Part shown: positions 42,091 to 51,875 of the stretch, piece by piece
Position numbering within the stretch: the first letter of the stretch is position 1
How the letters are laid out: each line of letters starts with the position of its first letter
Source: Phaeobacter sp. B1627
GTDB lineage: Bacteria > Pseudomonadota > Alphaproteobacteria > Rhodobacterales > Rhodobacteraceae
NCBI RefSeq assembly: GCF_006265095.1
Contig: NZ_VCNK01000001.1
Coordinates: 186,001 to 250,000, forward strand
Direction of reading: 5' to 3'
Length of the DNA: 64,000 nt
Program-made: the position numbers and the translations under genes
The notes under the pieces: model-generated
Told to the model about the DNA's origin: nothing
Database searches by the model: none
The model's input: only the letters and a program-made list of their open reading frames with translations

Positions 42091-43512
42091 ATGCGAGGAC
42101 AACTAATTTCGAAACGGATCAAGGCTTTTGCGGCGCTTGGCGTTCTGACCGCTGCTGCGGTTAACGCGTCCTTGGTTCGGGCCGATAATGTGACCGACGC
42201 GATGATCGGGGCGTATAATTCAAGCGGGCTGCTGGAACAGAACCGGGCGCTGCTGCGGGTGGCGGACGAGGGAGTCGCGGTTTCCGTGGCGGGGTTGCGG
42301 CCTGTTGTCTCGACCGCCCTGTCGATTGCGCGGGACTACAACCGGACTGGCCTAGATGCCGCCGGTGCACGATCCAGCCATAGTACCGGTGCTTCTGTCA
42401 GCCTCAGCCTCAACTGGCTCCTGTTTGACAACGGGGCAACTCAACTGGATACCAAGGCGGCACAGGAGACCGTTCTGGCCACCCGCCAGACCCTGCTCGA
42501 TGTGGAGCAGCAGGTTCTGTTCGCCGCGGTCCAGGCCTATGTCAACGTGCTGACACAGCAGGACACGGTGGCCTTGCGGCAGAATAACCTGCGTCTTCTG
42601 CAGGAAGAGCTGCGCGCCGCGAACGACCGGTTCGAAGTGGGGGAAGTCACCCGCACGGACGTGGCGCTGGCCGAAAGCCAGGTGGCCGAGGCACGTGCTA
42701 ATCTGACCGACGCACAGGGCGATCTGCTCGCGGCGCGGGCGACCTATGAAGAAGTGGTCGGACGCGCCCCCGGTGCTGTCAATGCCTACCCACCGCTGCC
42801 ACGCCGGTCGGCAAACCTTGATGCGGCTCAAGCACTTGCGCTGCGCGGTCATCCGAGCCTGCGGGCCCAGCAGCATGCGGTCAAAGCGGCTCAGTTGACG
42901 GCTGATAGCGCGCTGCGGGACATGGGGCCTTCGGTCAGCTTTTCTGCCAGCGCATCGCATGGCGATGTGCACGGCAGCAATGCGGAGAGCGACAACTTTG
43001 ATCTGGGCCTGACATTGTCCCAGACCATTTATGCGGGCGGCGCGCTTGCGGCGGCCCGTCGGATTGACTTGGCGCGGCTCGATGCCGAACGGGGGGCCTT
43101 GTTGTCCACACAGCGCAGTATCACCAGCAACACCGCAAGCGCCTATACCGCCTTCGAGACCTCGGCTGCGAGCCTGGTGTCGTCGAACGAACGGGTACGG
43201 GCCGCGCAGGTCGCTTTTGATGGGGTCCGCGAAGAGGCAACCCTGGGGTCCCGGACCACATTGGACGTCTTGCAGGCCGAACAAGAACTGCTGGACGCAC
43301 AGACCGCACGCCTGCAGGCGCGGGCAACTCAGGCGCTGGCGGCCTATGATCTGCTGCAGGCGCAGGGGCTGTTGACGGCTGAGAACCTCAATCTGGCGGT
43401 CGAACGCTACGACCCTGAAATCTATTACAATCAGGTACGGTCTGCCCCTGCCTTCGTGACCAAACGGGGTCAGGATCTGGATCGTGTGCTCAAGGCACTG
43501 GGAAAGAACTGA
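42091..43512 (+). CDS. tolC: TolC family outer-membrane efflux/secretion channel
   Basis: 473 aa. N-terminal signal ending near 'NASLVRADN', then two OEP repeats, e.g. 'LNWLLFDNGATQLDTKAAQETVLATRQTLLDVEQQVLFAAVQAYVNVL' and 'GLTLSQTIYAGGALAAARRIDLARLDAER', with 'RFEVGEVTRTDVALAESQVAEARANL' and 'TLGSRTTLDVLQAEQELLDAQ' as the mirrored coiled-coil hairpins. It serves type I secretion or RND pumps; no inner-membrane partner is adjacent. Upstream gap to the PCMT-like gene is 144 bases. Confidence 0.94.
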   Translation: MRGQLISKRIKAFAALGVLTAAAVNASLVRADNVTDAMIGAYNSSGLLEQNRALLRVADEGVAVSVAGLRPVVSTALSIARDYNRTGLDAAGARSSHSTGASVSLSLNWLLFDNGATQLDTKAAQETVLATRQTLLDVEQQVLFAAVQAYVNVLTQQDTVALRQNNLRLLQEELRAANDRFEVGEVTRTDVALAESQVAEARANLTDAQGDLLAARATYEEVVGRAPGAVNAYPPLPRRSANLDAAQALALRGHPSLRAQQHAVKAAQLTADSALRDMGPSVSFSASASHGDVHGSNAESDNFDLGLTLSQTIYAGGALAAARRIDLARLDAERGALLSTQRSITSNTASAYTAFETSAASLVSSNERVRAAQVAFDGVREEATLGSRTTLDVLQAEQELLDAQTARLQARATQALAAYDLLQAQGLLTAENLNLAVERYDPEIYYNQVRSAPAFVTKRGQDLDRVLKALGKN

Positions 43513-43587
43513 TAATCCTAGGTTACTGTTGTGTGAATGGTGCAAGCTGGCTAAGCTTGCCGCAAGAGGTGAGCTTGGCCATAAAAA

Positions 43588-44802
43588 ATGTCTGAACCCG
43601 TTACACATGCAGAAATCGAAGACGTCCTGTCGTCGATCCGTCGTCTCGTGAGTGAGACAGGGCGGTCTGACGGCGAAACCGGCGCGGCCAAAGCCTCGCC
43701 TTCCGCCAGCTCTCGCCTGGTGCTGACACCGGCCCTGCGGGTCCCGGCGCAGGAGGATATCTCCGAAACGGCAGAGCCCCCAGAGAAAGACCTGACTGCT
43801 GCTGCAGCCCGTGCAGCTGCGGTAGGGCCGCTCGATTCTGTGCAGAATTCTGTGCAGAACTCCGGGGAGGCTGCGGAGTCTATAGCGCAAAGCAAGCCAC
43901 GGACTTTGATGGCAAAGAGGCCTGCGGGGGCGTCGGAAAACGACCTGGCCAGCAGCCCGGCCGCTGATGATACGACCCCCTTGGTGCCTGAAACGTCGCC
44001 AGCGTCTGATGCCCGGATTTCGCACGGATCGCGGGGCAGGGATGCTCCGCAGGCTGCCACAATTCATGATTTGCACGCCTCAGTAAAGTCATCCCCGACA
44101 CAGTCCGCCCCAGAACAGTCTGAATCGGTGGAGAGGCAGATCTCGCCCGAACCGCTGGAGGTCAACGAAGATCGGATTGCCTCGGATGAGGCCCCGTGGC
44201 GCGACCCCAATGCGCGGCTCTATGATGCCGCGCAATCCGACGCCGCGGCGGCTCAGGCCGACGCCGCGCAGCAAGACCGGGATCAGGCGGTCTCCGCTGC
44301 GGCGACTGTGGAGGCAGAAGAAGAGGCACAAGCACCGCGTGAACGCCTGTCCCGTGTGGCAGCTGTCGTGCGTAGAATTGCCGAGCTGGAAACGGCGGAA
44401 CGGGCCGAGGCGAGCCAGCGCGCTGACCCAGCGGTCGGGCCCAAGGTGCCGGAGATGAACGAGGATGAGATCGAAGCGGTTCCGCCGAGCGGGCCTGCGG
44501 TCGAGACCATCCAGTGGGAAGATCATGTATCGGCTGGCGACAGCGCTGCGGCAACCGTGGCAGAGGATGACCAGACGCTGGAAAATGCGCAGGCCCTCGC
44601 GCAAGAGGCGGCGGAAGATGTTGCCCTTGAGGCACTGGACGCAGAGGATGGGTTCCTCGACGAGGACAGCCTGCGGGATCTGGTGGCAGATATTGTCCGG
44701 GAGGAGCTGCAGGGGCCTCTGGGGGAGCGGATCACCCGAAATGTGCGCAAGCTGGTGCGGCGCGAAATCCAACGGGCACTTGCCGCGCAGGATCTGATCT
44801 GA
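43588..44802 (+). CDS. DUF2497/PopZ-like protein
   Basis: 404 aa, very acidic. The N terminus 'IEDVLSSIRRLVSETG' and the C terminus 'LRDLVADIVREELQGPLGERITRNVRKLVRREIQRAL' match the ends of PopZ, the polar organiser of Caulobacter, while the middle 300 residues are disordered and rich in Ala, Glu, Ser and Pro. A pole-organising role is inferred. A 12-bp perfect duplication adds 'SVQNSVQN' in frame near residue 85. The longer acidic linker exceeds that of Caulobacter PopZ. Confidence 0.82.
   Translation: MSEPVTHAEIEDVLSSIRRLVSETGRSDGETGAAKASPSASSRLVLTPALRVPAQEDISETAEPPEKDLTAAAARAAAVGPLDSVQNSVQNSGEAAESIAQSKPRTLMAKRPAGASENDLASSPAADDTTPLVPETSPASDARISHGSRGRDAPQAATIHDLHASVKSSPTQSAPEQSESVERQISPEPLEVNEDRIASDEAPWRDPNARLYDAAQSDAAAAQADAAQQDRDQAVSAAATVEAEEEAQAPRERLSRVAAVVRRIAELETAERAEASQRADPAVGPKVPEMNEDEIEAVPPSGPAVETIQWEDHVSAGDSAAATVAEDDQTLENAQALAQEAAEDVALEALDAEDGFLDEDSLRDLVADIVREELQGPLGERITRNVRKLVRREIQRALAAQDLI
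43835..43858. repeat. 12-bp perfect tandem repeat, 2 copies, in frame
   Basis: ATTCTGTGCAGA twice inside the PopZ-like gene, encoding part of 'SVQNSVQN' in the disordered linker. Confidence 0.8.
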
Positions 44803-44892
44803 CCTCAGCTGCGTCTATATCCCTGTGCTTTCGGGCGAAGATATGGGAATTGCGCCGTTTTTCCGACTGATAGATTGCAATCCGCACCGGGT

Positions 44893-45024
44893 GTTCTCCC
44901 GCCCACGAGCCGTGCTTTCCACAGAAAGCCCGCCCTGCGGTTGGGCCGGGCAGCGGGCAGGCCCGCTGCCAGTTGCGCCCGGCTTCTGATCTGGTCGCGG
45001 ATGCCCTGACACCTGCGGCGGAGC
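44893..45024. repeat. Modular hairpin element, family A copy 3 (degenerate)
   Basis: Begins TTCTCCCGCCCA. The core GGTTGGGCCGGGCAGCGGGC is followed by GCAGCGGGC/GCCCGCTGC (about 44951-44970). The right end is a weak match (GGCGGAGC). It lies between the convergent PopZ-like and cobQ genes, a 238-base gap with nothing else visible. Confidence 0.6.
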
Positions 45025-45040
45025 CTACGCGACCTGTGAC

Positions 45041-46495
45041 CTATGCGAGCGGTTCGGCCAGTTGCAGCAGGCGGTCGATATCCAGGTAGCGTTCCAGGTG
45101 ATCGGCCAATGCGTCGAGGGTGTCGTCAACGCCCGCGCCATACTGCGCCGAGGCCTTGTGCCCAAGCTCCGCCAGAAAACCAGCGCGAAAGGCGTCCGAT
45201 GTGAAAAGCCCATGGAGGTATGAACCGCGCACCCGGCCGTCCGCCGAGACGGCGCCTTCGTCGCGGCCCTCCAATGTAAGCCAGGCACCTGCGCAGTCGG
45301 GGCCGGTGGTCTGCCCCATGTGGATTTCGTAGCCGTCCACCGGCAGATCACCCTGTATCGTGCGCGCAGAACTCAGTGTGACACGCTTGTCGCCGCCCAT
45401 GACGGTATGAACGTCGAGCAGCCCCAAGCCCTCGACCTTGCCCGGGCGTCCGTCGACACCTTTGGGGTCATCGATGGTTTTTCCGAGCATCTGATAGCCG
45501 CCACACAGGCCAAGAATGTGACCGCCCCGTCGGTGATGGGCGAGGATATCGATGTCCCAACCCTGGGCCCGCAGATAGGCCAGATCGCCAATGGTGGATT
45601 TTGATCCGGGGATCAGGATGAGATCCGCATCGCCGGGCAGGGCGCGTCCGGGAGGCACGATCTCGACCGAGACCTCCGGCTCTGCCGCCAGCGGGTCGAG
45701 ATCGTCGAAATTGGCCATGCGCTCCAGTTGCGGCACCACAATTTTGCACGCACCGCCTGGGCGGGAGGCAATATCCATCATATCCTCCGCCGGCAGCTTC
45801 CAGGCCTCCCAGAACCACGGGATCACACCGAGCGAAGGCCAGCCGGTCCGGGCCGCAATATCGTCGCGGCCGTTGTCAAAGAGGCTCAGGTCGCCGCGAA
45901 ATCTATTGACGGCGAAGCCCCGGATGCGGGCGCGGTCAGCCGCATCCAAAACCGTATGGGTGCCCACGATCTGGGCGATGACACCGCCCCGGTGGATGTC
46001 GCCGATCAGAATGACCGGGACATCGGCTGCTTCGGCAAACCCCATATTCGCAATGTCGCCGTGGCGAAGATTGGTCTCGGCGGGGGAGCCTGCTCCTTCG
46101 ATCAGGATGATGTCGTATTGTGCTGCCAGCCTGTGAAAACTCTCCAGCACAGCGTCGAGAAGCCCGGCTTTGTCGCGCATGAAGGATCCGGCCGCGCGGG
46201 TGCCGCGGCGCTTGCCCTGTACGATGATCTGGGCGCCTGTGTCGGTTTCCGGCTTGAGCAGGACGGGGTTCATGTCGGTGTGAGGGGCGAGGCCTGCGGC
46301 CCGCGCCTGTAGCGCCTGGGCGCGACCGATCTCGCCGCCATCGGCGGTGACGGCAGCGTTGTTGGACATGTTCTGCGGTTTGAACGGCGCGACGGACAGG
46401 CCACGCCTGAGCAAAGCCCGCGCAAGGCCGGCTACGATCATCGATTTTCCGACATTGCTGCCGGTGCCTTGGATCATGATCGCTCTTGCCGCCAT
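45041..46495 (-). CDS. cobQ: Cobyric acid synthase
   Basis: 484 aa. Amidates adenosylcobyrinic acid a,c-diamide at four side chains using glutamine in cobalamin synthesis. The N-terminal ATPase domain has '[24 protein letters not shown]' and '[23 protein letters not shown]'; the C-terminal class I-like glutaminase domain has the nucleophile Cys in '[14 protein letters not shown]' and the His in 'GSYLHGLF'. No other cobalamin gene is adjacent and I see no B12 riboswitch upstream. Confidence 0.96.
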   Translation of the reverse strand: MAARAIMIQGTGSNVGKSMIVAGLARALLRRGLSVAPFKPQNMSNNAAVTADGGEIGRAQALQARAAGLAPHTDMNPVLLKPETDTGAQIIVQGKRRGTRAAGSFMRDKAGLLDAVLESFHRLAAQYDIILIEGAGSPAETNLRHGDIANMGFAEAADVPVILIGDIHRGGVIAQIVGTHTVLDAADRARIRGFAVNRFRGDLSLFDNGRDDIAARTGWPSLGVIPWFWEAWKLPAEDMMDIASRPGGACKIVVPQLERMANFDDLDPLAAEPEVSVEIVPPGRALPGDADLILIPGSKSTIGDLAYLRAQGWDIDILAHHRRGGHILGLCGGYQMLGKTIDDPKGVDGRPGKVEGLGLLDVHTVMGGDKRVTLSSARTIQGDLPVDGYEIHMGQTTGPDCAGAWLTLEGRDEGAVSADGRVRGSYLHGLFTSDAFRAGFLAELGHKASAQYGAGVDDTLDALADHLERYLDIDRLLQLAEPLA

Positions 46496-46679
46496 GGCTG
46501 TTCCTTCCGCTGCCTGCTGGATATTGCGCGACAGTTGCAGCGCTCAGAGGCCAAGGTCAATCGCGCAAACGATCTCTGGCGGAGCGGGAGCGGGCCGGGG
46601 GCTTGGGTCAAACACGTCCGCAGGTAGGTGAAATCAGAAAGAAGCTGGGCCAACATGGAAAAATCGCAGGCCAAAACAG

Positions 46680-46711
46680 AAAAACGCGCCCCCCAGGACG
46701 CGTTTTTCTTT
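46680..46711 (-). terminator. Terminator for DUF6280 gene
   Basis: AAAACGCG pairs with CGCGTTTT around a loop of about 10 bases; both flanks give T-runs, so it works for the minus strand and possibly for the plus strand. Confidence 0.8.
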
Positions 46712-46739
46712 TGTCAGCTTGGCAGCTTGATTAATGCGC

Positions 46740-47057
46740 TCAGGCCGCCTCGGCCTGCGCAGCGGTCCGGCGTTCGCTTTCTTCGCGCGACAGCGCGACG
46801 GACGTCCGCACACCGCGGCCGACAAAGCCCATCAGGCCTTCGACCACACGTTCATTCGGATCGATCCCCGCGCAGGACAGCACTTCGCGCCCGTCGCGCG
46901 ACCGTGCCCAGCGGGCAATCTGTTCGGGACCATTCCCGTATTTCTTGTCATCAGCAATGGCGTCATCCAATGCAGCCAGTACCACGGCCGCAAAAAGTTT
47001 GCGGGCCCGGTTGCCCTGCTCGTTATTGTACGCGGTGCCGTCAACGAAATCTCGCAT
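46740..47057 (-). CDS. DUF6280 family protein
   Basis: 105 aa. 'MRDFVDGTAYNNEQGNRARKLFAAVVLAALDDAIADDKKYGNGPEQIARWARSRDGREVLSCAGIDPNERVVEGL' is highly conserved in Rhodobacterales as I recall it; function unknown. The Ala/Glu-rich tail is variable. Divergent from efp with 227 bases between. Confidence 0.88.
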   Translation of the reverse strand: MRDFVDGTAYNNEQGNRARKLFAAVVLAALDDAIADDKKYGNGPEQIARWARSRDGREVLSCAGIDPNERVVEGLMGFVGRGVRTSVALSREESERRTAAQAEAA

Positions 47058-47284
47058 CTCGTTTCCTTTGTTGTTCTTGCTATTGCAATTTCGGCGTGGC
47101 GCTCCTTATGACGGAACTGTGACGATTCGGGTAGCCCTTTGATGCATATCATTTATGCATCTTGTGCATGCCTATTTCGTGGTCACACCTGCCTTGAAAC
47201 ACGACATATCGTCATCTTGCCAGCCTTTCCTACGAAGGATATAGGGGTGTTCAAGCTGTCATCAACCACCCGAAAGAGTTTTGC

Positions 47285-47848
47285 ATGCCCAAGATCAATG
47301 GCAATGAGATCCGCCCCGGTAACGTTCTGGAGCACAACGACGGACTTTGGGCCGCGGTCAAGGTCGACCATGTGAAACCCGGCAAGGGCGGTGCCTTTGC
47401 GCAGGTCGAGATGCGGAATTTGCGAAACGGCTCCAAGCTGAACGAACGCTTTCGCTCTGCCGACAAGGTCGAACGTGTGCGCCTGGAGCAGAAGGATCAG
47501 CAGTTCCTCTATGAGAGCGACGGCATGTTAGTGTTCATGGATACCGAAACCTATGAGCAGATCGAGCTGCCGGCGGATCTGCTCGGTGACCGGCGGCCGT
47601 TCCTTCAGGACGGGATGACGATTGTCGTCGAATTCTATGATGCCGAGGCGCTGAACGCGACGGTCCCCCAGAAGGTCACCTGCAAGATCGTGGAGACCGA
47701 ACCGGTGGTGAAGGGGCAGACGGCTGCGAATTCCTTCAAGCCCGCCATCCTCGACAATGGGGTGAAGGTCATGGTGCCGCCCTTTGTCGGACAGGATGAG
47801 ATGATCGTGGTGAATACCGAGACCATGGAATATTCCGAGCGCGCCTGA
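47285..47848 (+). CDS. efp: Elongation factor P
   Basis: 187 aa. Relieves ribosome stalling at polyproline. Three beta-barrel domains; the tip of domain I is '[17 protein letters not shown]' with Lys34 at the position that is beta-lysylated in E. coli. The modifying enzyme is not in this window. Ends '[20 protein letters not shown]' as expected. Confidence 0.97.
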   Translation: MPKINGNEIRPGNVLEHNDGLWAAVKVDHVKPGKGGAFAQVEMRNLRNGSKLNERFRSADKVERVRLEQKDQQFLYESDGMLVFMDTETYEQIELPADLLGDRRPFLQDGMTIVVEFYDAEALNATVPQKVTCKIVETEPVVKGQTAANSFKPAILDNGVKVMVPPFVGQDEMIVVNTETMEYSERA

Positions 47849-47892
47849 TCCGGACCCGCGTATACAGCCCCGCTGTAGGGTATCTTTTCCAG

Positions 47893-47922
47893 ACCCCGAC
47901 ACTTCGGTGCCGGGGTTATCTT
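47893..47922 (+). terminator. Terminator after efp
   Basis: ACCCCGACAC pairs with GTGCCGGGGT around a TTCG loop (one mismatch), followed by TATCTTG. A small TACAGC/GCTGTA hairpin precedes it at 47863-47877. Confidence 0.65.
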
Positions 47923-47966
47923 GTCAAAACCCGCCCCCTCCGGTGACAAATGGGCCACCAGGCCGC

Positions 47967-48085
47967 CGCATGTTCCTGCCGCTGCTCTGTCTGGCAGGGT
48001 AGCGGCTACGCGGGCGCACGCCGCGTCAGCGGCGCTCGGCCCAACGGGATGAGTGGCCGGAACGGCCTCGAAGACGGGCGGGAGC
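47967..48085 (-). repeat. Modular hairpin element, family A copy 4 (inverted)
   Basis: Read on the minus strand it begins GCTCCCGCCCGTC, then an internal hairpin, CCGTTGGGCCGAGCGCC, and further GC-rich hairpins, ending in a CCGCTG...TAGCGG-type stem. The first 60 bases align well with copy 1. It lies between the convergent efp and 48162-48722 genes. Confidence 0.7.
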
Positions 48086-48161
48086 CCCCCGCTCAGGCGA
48101 GGCCGGGCGTCATGTGTCATGTGATCCGGCAGGCCCAGGGTGTTGCAGGCGGATGGCGACG

Positions 48162-48722
48162 CTACCGGGGGATTTCGATCGAATGGCCGCAGCTGTCCAT
48201 CATTTTGCCGTAGGACGCCGTGAAGCCGCGCATGGAGGCGACATAGACCTGGGTACTGGCATGAAACGCGTCGAGCCCCCGCACTTCCATATGGTCAGCA
48301 ACCCGCATCCACAGCAGCATATTTCTGACGTCCTGCCACCGCGGGCTGGCGTTGGCCCAGGCGATGCCCTCGCTGTCGATCCCGCCATCGGCAACGCCAA
48401 AGAACACACCCTGCTGATCAAACACGAAGGCCACCCCCTGCGCATTGCCAATCTGCGTGCGATAGCCGCGCGGGGCGGATGTGGCGTAGGTGGGGGCGGG
48501 GTAGTCATGCGGGGGGCCTGCGTCCCCGTCACTGATTTCCAGCCAAATCACCGGCATGCCATCGCCGCCGGTGCTGGCGCGGCAATACCGCCGATAGCCA
48601 CCGTCGGTTCTCTGGTCGGAAATATTGACCCGCCAATCGCCGTATTCCCAATATTCATCTGCTCCGGCCTGAAAACCGGTCAGGGCCAGAATGGCGGCAA
48701 ATGCCATTGCGCGCAAAATCAT
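48162..48722 (-). CDS. Exported hypothetical protein
   Basis: 186 aa. Signal peptide 'LRAMAFAAILALTGFQAGA', then 'DEYWEYGDWRVNISDQRTDGGYRRYCRASTGGDG', a layout seen in secreted proteins with a 'YGDW.V' strand followed by a Cys. Two Cys (about residue 47 and near the end in 'KMMDSCGHSIEI') could pair. No family recognised. GAGGGA seven bases before the ATG at 48722 decides the start over 48749. Confidence 0.75.
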   Translation of the reverse strand: MILRAMAFAAILALTGFQAGADEYWEYGDWRVNISDQRTDGGYRRYCRASTGGDGMPVIWLEISDGDAGPPHDYPAPTYATSAPRGYRTQIGNAQGVAFVFDQQGVFFGVADGGIDSEGIAWANASPRWQDVRNMLLWMRVADHMEVRGLDAFHASTQVYVASMRGFTASYGKMMDSCGHSIEIPR

Positions 48723-48866
48723 GAATCTATCCCTCGTGTCCGAACTCATTCTGCCCAGATTCGGGCGAATATGCAGACACTAGCGCTGAGGCTTGAACAA
48801 ATCGCTATCAGAGGACAGGTCACAACGCCGGTCGCCCCCTCGCAGCACAAAGGCACAGACAGCCGC

Positions 48867-49643
48867 CTAGCCGGGATTTGGCCATGTCACGGTCGCCGCT
48901 CCGGCCTTCATCGGGCCTTTTGCCCGATCGTAGCGCAGATAGGCAATCGCCGCTCCACCGGACTGGGTGTACAGCGTGCCTGCCGCCTTGCCATTTGCCG
49001 TGATCTCGGCCCCGACCTCTGTGTGACCGTCCTCTGTGTGACCGTCCTCTGTGGGGCCGTCGATTTTGACCTGCTGCAGCCCTTTGCGGAGCTCTGTCTT
49101 GTGCTTCATCCGGGCGGTCACTTCCTGACCGACATAGCAGCCCTTGCGGAAATCCACCCCATGGAGCCGTTCAAAGCCCGCCTCGAGGATGTAGCTGTCG
49201 GGCGTCAATTCCACCCCTGTTTCCGGGATGCAATGGGCCACGCGTATGGCGTCCCAGTCGCTTCCGTCATCGCCAGACTCATCGCCATAGAGCCGCCAAC
49301 CGAGCGCCGCGTGGCGCGGATCGGCAAAGGCCCCCTCCGGTGGCGCACCCGTGCCCCGACGCAGCTTAAGGCCGGTGGCCTCGATCGTGACATCGGCCCG
49401 CAGACGGTACATGGAGAGCCGTTTCTGCACCCCATCCCCGAGGTCCTCCGCGACATCCAGCAGCACCGCGTCGCTGTCCGCGCAGGGAACCAGAAAGAAA
49501 TCCGCCAGATATTTTCCCTGCGGCGTCAGAAGGGCAGCGTAGACGAGACCTTGATCCAGCTTTTTGACATCATTCGTGACCAAGCCCTGCAGAAACGTGT
49601 GACTGTCGGGGCCACTGAGGCGAAGGATGCGGCGGTCGGACAT
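48867..49643 (-). CDS. ygfZ: Folate-binding YgfZ (GcvT-like) protein
   Basis: 258 aa. Iron-sulfur cluster-related folate-binding protein. The diagnostic motif is 'DFRKGCYVGQEVTARMKHK' (KGCYxGQE); the N terminus 'ILRLSGPDSHTFLQGLVTNDV' is also typical. Just after 'LRKGLQQVKIDG' there is a repeated TEDGH insert encoded by a 15-bp array. GGGAGAG upstream fixes the ATG at 49643 rather than 49694. Confidence 0.92.
   Translation of the reverse strand: MSDRRILRLSGPDSHTFLQGLVTNDVKKLDQGLVYAALLTPQGKYLADFFLVPCADSDAVLLDVAEDLGDGVQKRLSMYRLRADVTIEATGLKLRRGTGAPPEGAFADPRHAALGWRLYGDESGDDGSDWDAIRVAHCIPETGVELTPDSYILEAGFERLHGVDFRKGCYVGQEVTARMKHKTELRKGLQQVKIDGPTEDGHTEDGHTEVGAEITANGKAAGTLYTQSGGAAIAYLRYDRAKGPMKAGAATVTWPNPG
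49016..49060. repeat. 15-bp tandem array, 3 copies, in frame inside ygfZ
   Basis: CCTCTGTGTGACCGT twice, then CCTCTGTGGGGCCGT. On the coding strand it gives GPTEDGHTEDGHTE, lengthening a loop before the C-terminal barrel. Confidence 0.9.
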
Positions 49644-49679
49644 TTTGCTCTCCCTTTCGGATCGGACAGGGTGTCGGAC

Positions 49680-49701
49680 CCAAGATGTGACCAAGATGTG
49701 A
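49680..49701. repeat. 11-bp perfect tandem repeat, 2 copies
   Basis: CCAAGATGTGA twice, about 40 bases upstream of the ygfZ start codon, in the gap after the ABC exporter gene. Confidence 0.75.
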
Positions 49702-49778
49702 CTCCGGGCCCGGCAAAGTTCAAGCGCTCATCTGAGCAAGCAGTCCCCCAAACTGCAAGCCAGGTGTGAGCGAGACGG

Positions 49779-51641
49779 TCAGCCAAACATGCGACGGGCA
49801 AAGCGGCGCAGCAGGCCCGGCTGTTCCCCGTCCGGCTGTGACCCTCTCCCGCGTGCGACCTGCGCCTGAACGCCGTCGGTATCGACCAGGGTCTTGCCGT
49901 CCTGAAACTGCAACCGGTAGAGATCGGCGTATATGCCGCCCCGGGACAGAAGCTCCTCGTGGCGGCCCTCGTCCATCACCCTGCCACGTTCCATGACAAT
50001 GATCTTGTCGGCGGAGCGGATTGTGGACAGGCGGTGCGCGATCACCAGCGTAGTGCGGCCGCCCGACAATTTTTCCAGCGCCTTCTGCACCACCGTTTCT
50101 GATTGGGCATCGAGGGCCGAGGTCGCTTCATCCAGCAGCAGGATCGGCGTGTCGCGCAGGATTGCCCGCGCGATCACCACCCGTTGCCTCTGGCCGCCGG
50201 ACAGAGCAGAGCCACGTGGGCCGACCCGGGTTTCCAACCCCTCTGGCATCTTGTGCAGGAAATCGGAGACATGAGCCGCATCCAGCACCTCGCGCAGCCG
50301 GTCCTCGGTGACATCCGTTCGGCCCAGAAGGATGTTTTCCTTCAGCGTTTCGTCAAACAGCAGCGCATCTTGGGTGACGACGGAAAACAGATCCCGCAGC
50401 TCGCCGAGATCGATGTCGCGCACTTCGACGCCGTTCAGGGTGATCGACCCCTCCTGAGGGTCGACAAGCCGGGTCAACAAGTTGAAAATCGTGGATTTCC
50501 CGGCCCCCGATGCGCCGACCAGCGCGGTTGTCTGGCCCGCTTCGGCGTGCAGGGACAGATCCTGCAGGATCTGCGCTTCCCCATAGGACAGGTTCACCCC
50601 GGACAGGCGGATGTCCGGCAGGCCCTGTGGCGTCGGTTTCGGATCAGGCGGGGACAGCAGAGTGATTGGCGCTTCCATCAGCTCCTTGATCCGTTCCATG
50701 GCGGCGGCGGCGGCCTGCCAGATCCCCATGATGGAGGCCAGGCGGCGCATCGGGTCAAAGGCGAGACCGATGGCCGTGAAAAAGCTCATGAATTCGCCGA
50801 CGGTCTTTTCCCCTTCGATGATTTCACGGCCCCCGAACAGGATCACACACATGACCCCGACCCCCGCCATCAGGTCCACCAGGCCCGAGGTCGAGGAGGC
50901 CCCGAAGGCCGCCCGGATCTGCGCGCGCACAAAGGCCGATGTGGCGGCCCGGTAGCGGCCGGTCTGATAGGTTTCGAGGCGGTTCAGCTTGATCGGGACG
51001 ATGCCATGGAACACCTCGTCCAGCCGCGTGGCCTGCACCGCTCCGAGGTCGCGGGCCTGGCTGGCTTTTTTGCGCACGTAGCGCTGTACGATGGACAGCG
51101 GCAGCACCAGTGCCGGGACCCCAACCAGCATGATCGCGGTCCAGCGCCAGTCCACGCTGATCGCGACCCCGAGAACCGCCACCAACTGTGCCACGTCGCG
51201 GCCAGAGCCGGTGATCAGCGCCTGCCAGACCTGATTGATGGCCGCCACATCGGTCTGAACCCGTTGGATCAGAAATCCGGGCGGATGGTTTTGGTGAAAG
51301 CTCGCGTCCTGATGGATCAGCCGGTCCAGCATATCGGTCCGCATATGGGCCTCGGAGCGCTGGTTGATGGTTGCAAGGATCACTTTCTGGGTGACGGAGC
51401 TGATCCCGCGGAGCAGAAAAATGCCGAAAAACGCCAGGCTGACCCAGACCAGCGCGGTACTGCTGCCATCGACGAACACCAAATCGAACATCGGCTGCAT
51501 CATGTAGCTGAGCGCACCAACGGAGGCACCTTCCATCAGCATGAAGACAAGGGCGATCGACAAAAGCCCGATGTGGTGGCGCAGATATCCGCGCCAGAGC
51601 CAACGCATCAACACGCGGGAGGAGGTGTATTCAGTGCTCAT
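49779..51641 (-). CDS. ABC exporter with fused membrane and ATPase domains (MsbA-like)
   Basis: 620 aa half-transporter. Six membrane helices (about 15-300), then an ATPase domain with Walker A 'ALVGASGAGKSTIFNLL', signature 'LSGGQRQRVVIARAIL' and Walker B 'PILLLDEATSALD', H-loop 'VIAHRLST'. The closest type is MsbA/lipid or drug exporter; substrate unknown. A 35-residue tail follows the ATPase. It is divergent from the class V aminotransferase gene. Confidence 0.93.
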   Translation of the reverse strand: MSTEYTSSRVLMRWLWRGYLRHHIGLLSIALVFMLMEGASVGALSYMMQPMFDLVFVDGSSTALVWVSLAFFGIFLLRGISSVTQKVILATINQRSEAHMRTDMLDRLIHQDASFHQNHPPGFLIQRVQTDVAAINQVWQALITGSGRDVAQLVAVLGVAISVDWRWTAIMLVGVPALVLPLSIVQRYVRKKASQARDLGAVQATRLDEVFHGIVPIKLNRLETYQTGRYRAATSAFVRAQIRAAFGASSTSGLVDLMAGVGVMCVILFGGREIIEGEKTVGEFMSFFTAIGLAFDPMRRLASIMGIWQAAAAAMERIKELMEAPITLLSPPDPKPTPQGLPDIRLSGVNLSYGEAQILQDLSLHAEAGQTTALVGASGAGKSTIFNLLTRLVDPQEGSITLNGVEVRDIDLGELRDLFSVVTQDALLFDETLKENILLGRTDVTEDRLREVLDAAHVSDFLHKMPEGLETRVGPRGSALSGGQRQRVVIARAILRDTPILLLDEATSALDAQSETVVQKALEKLSGGRTTLVIAHRLSTIRSADKIIVMERGRVMDEGRHEELLSRGGIYADLYRLQFQDGKTLVDTDGVQAQVARGRGSQPDGEQPGLLRRFARRMFG

Positions 51642-51875
51642 TGCTGGTGTCCCCGGTGCCGTCTGGTGCTGTGTGATCGTAATTTATGCGACAAGTTCCG
51701 ACATTTAAGCAGCTCCTTCGCCGGGTGCAAGCAACGGGTTGGAGGCCTGCGGGGTGATTGACCTTGGCCCGCGCTTCGGTAGTCTGCGCGGACTTTGAAC
51801 TTATCCCATGCGGGGAAAGGCCGGGCGCACCTGCCCGTGGCTTGCCTGTATGGGGTCTTGTCAGGACATTCGAAT

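Noticed and set aside
46496-46739. Possible cobalamin riboswitch before cobQ
   Set aside because: I looked for the B12 box and the long paired leader on the minus strand and saw neither; the interval contains only a terminator and GC-rich sequence.
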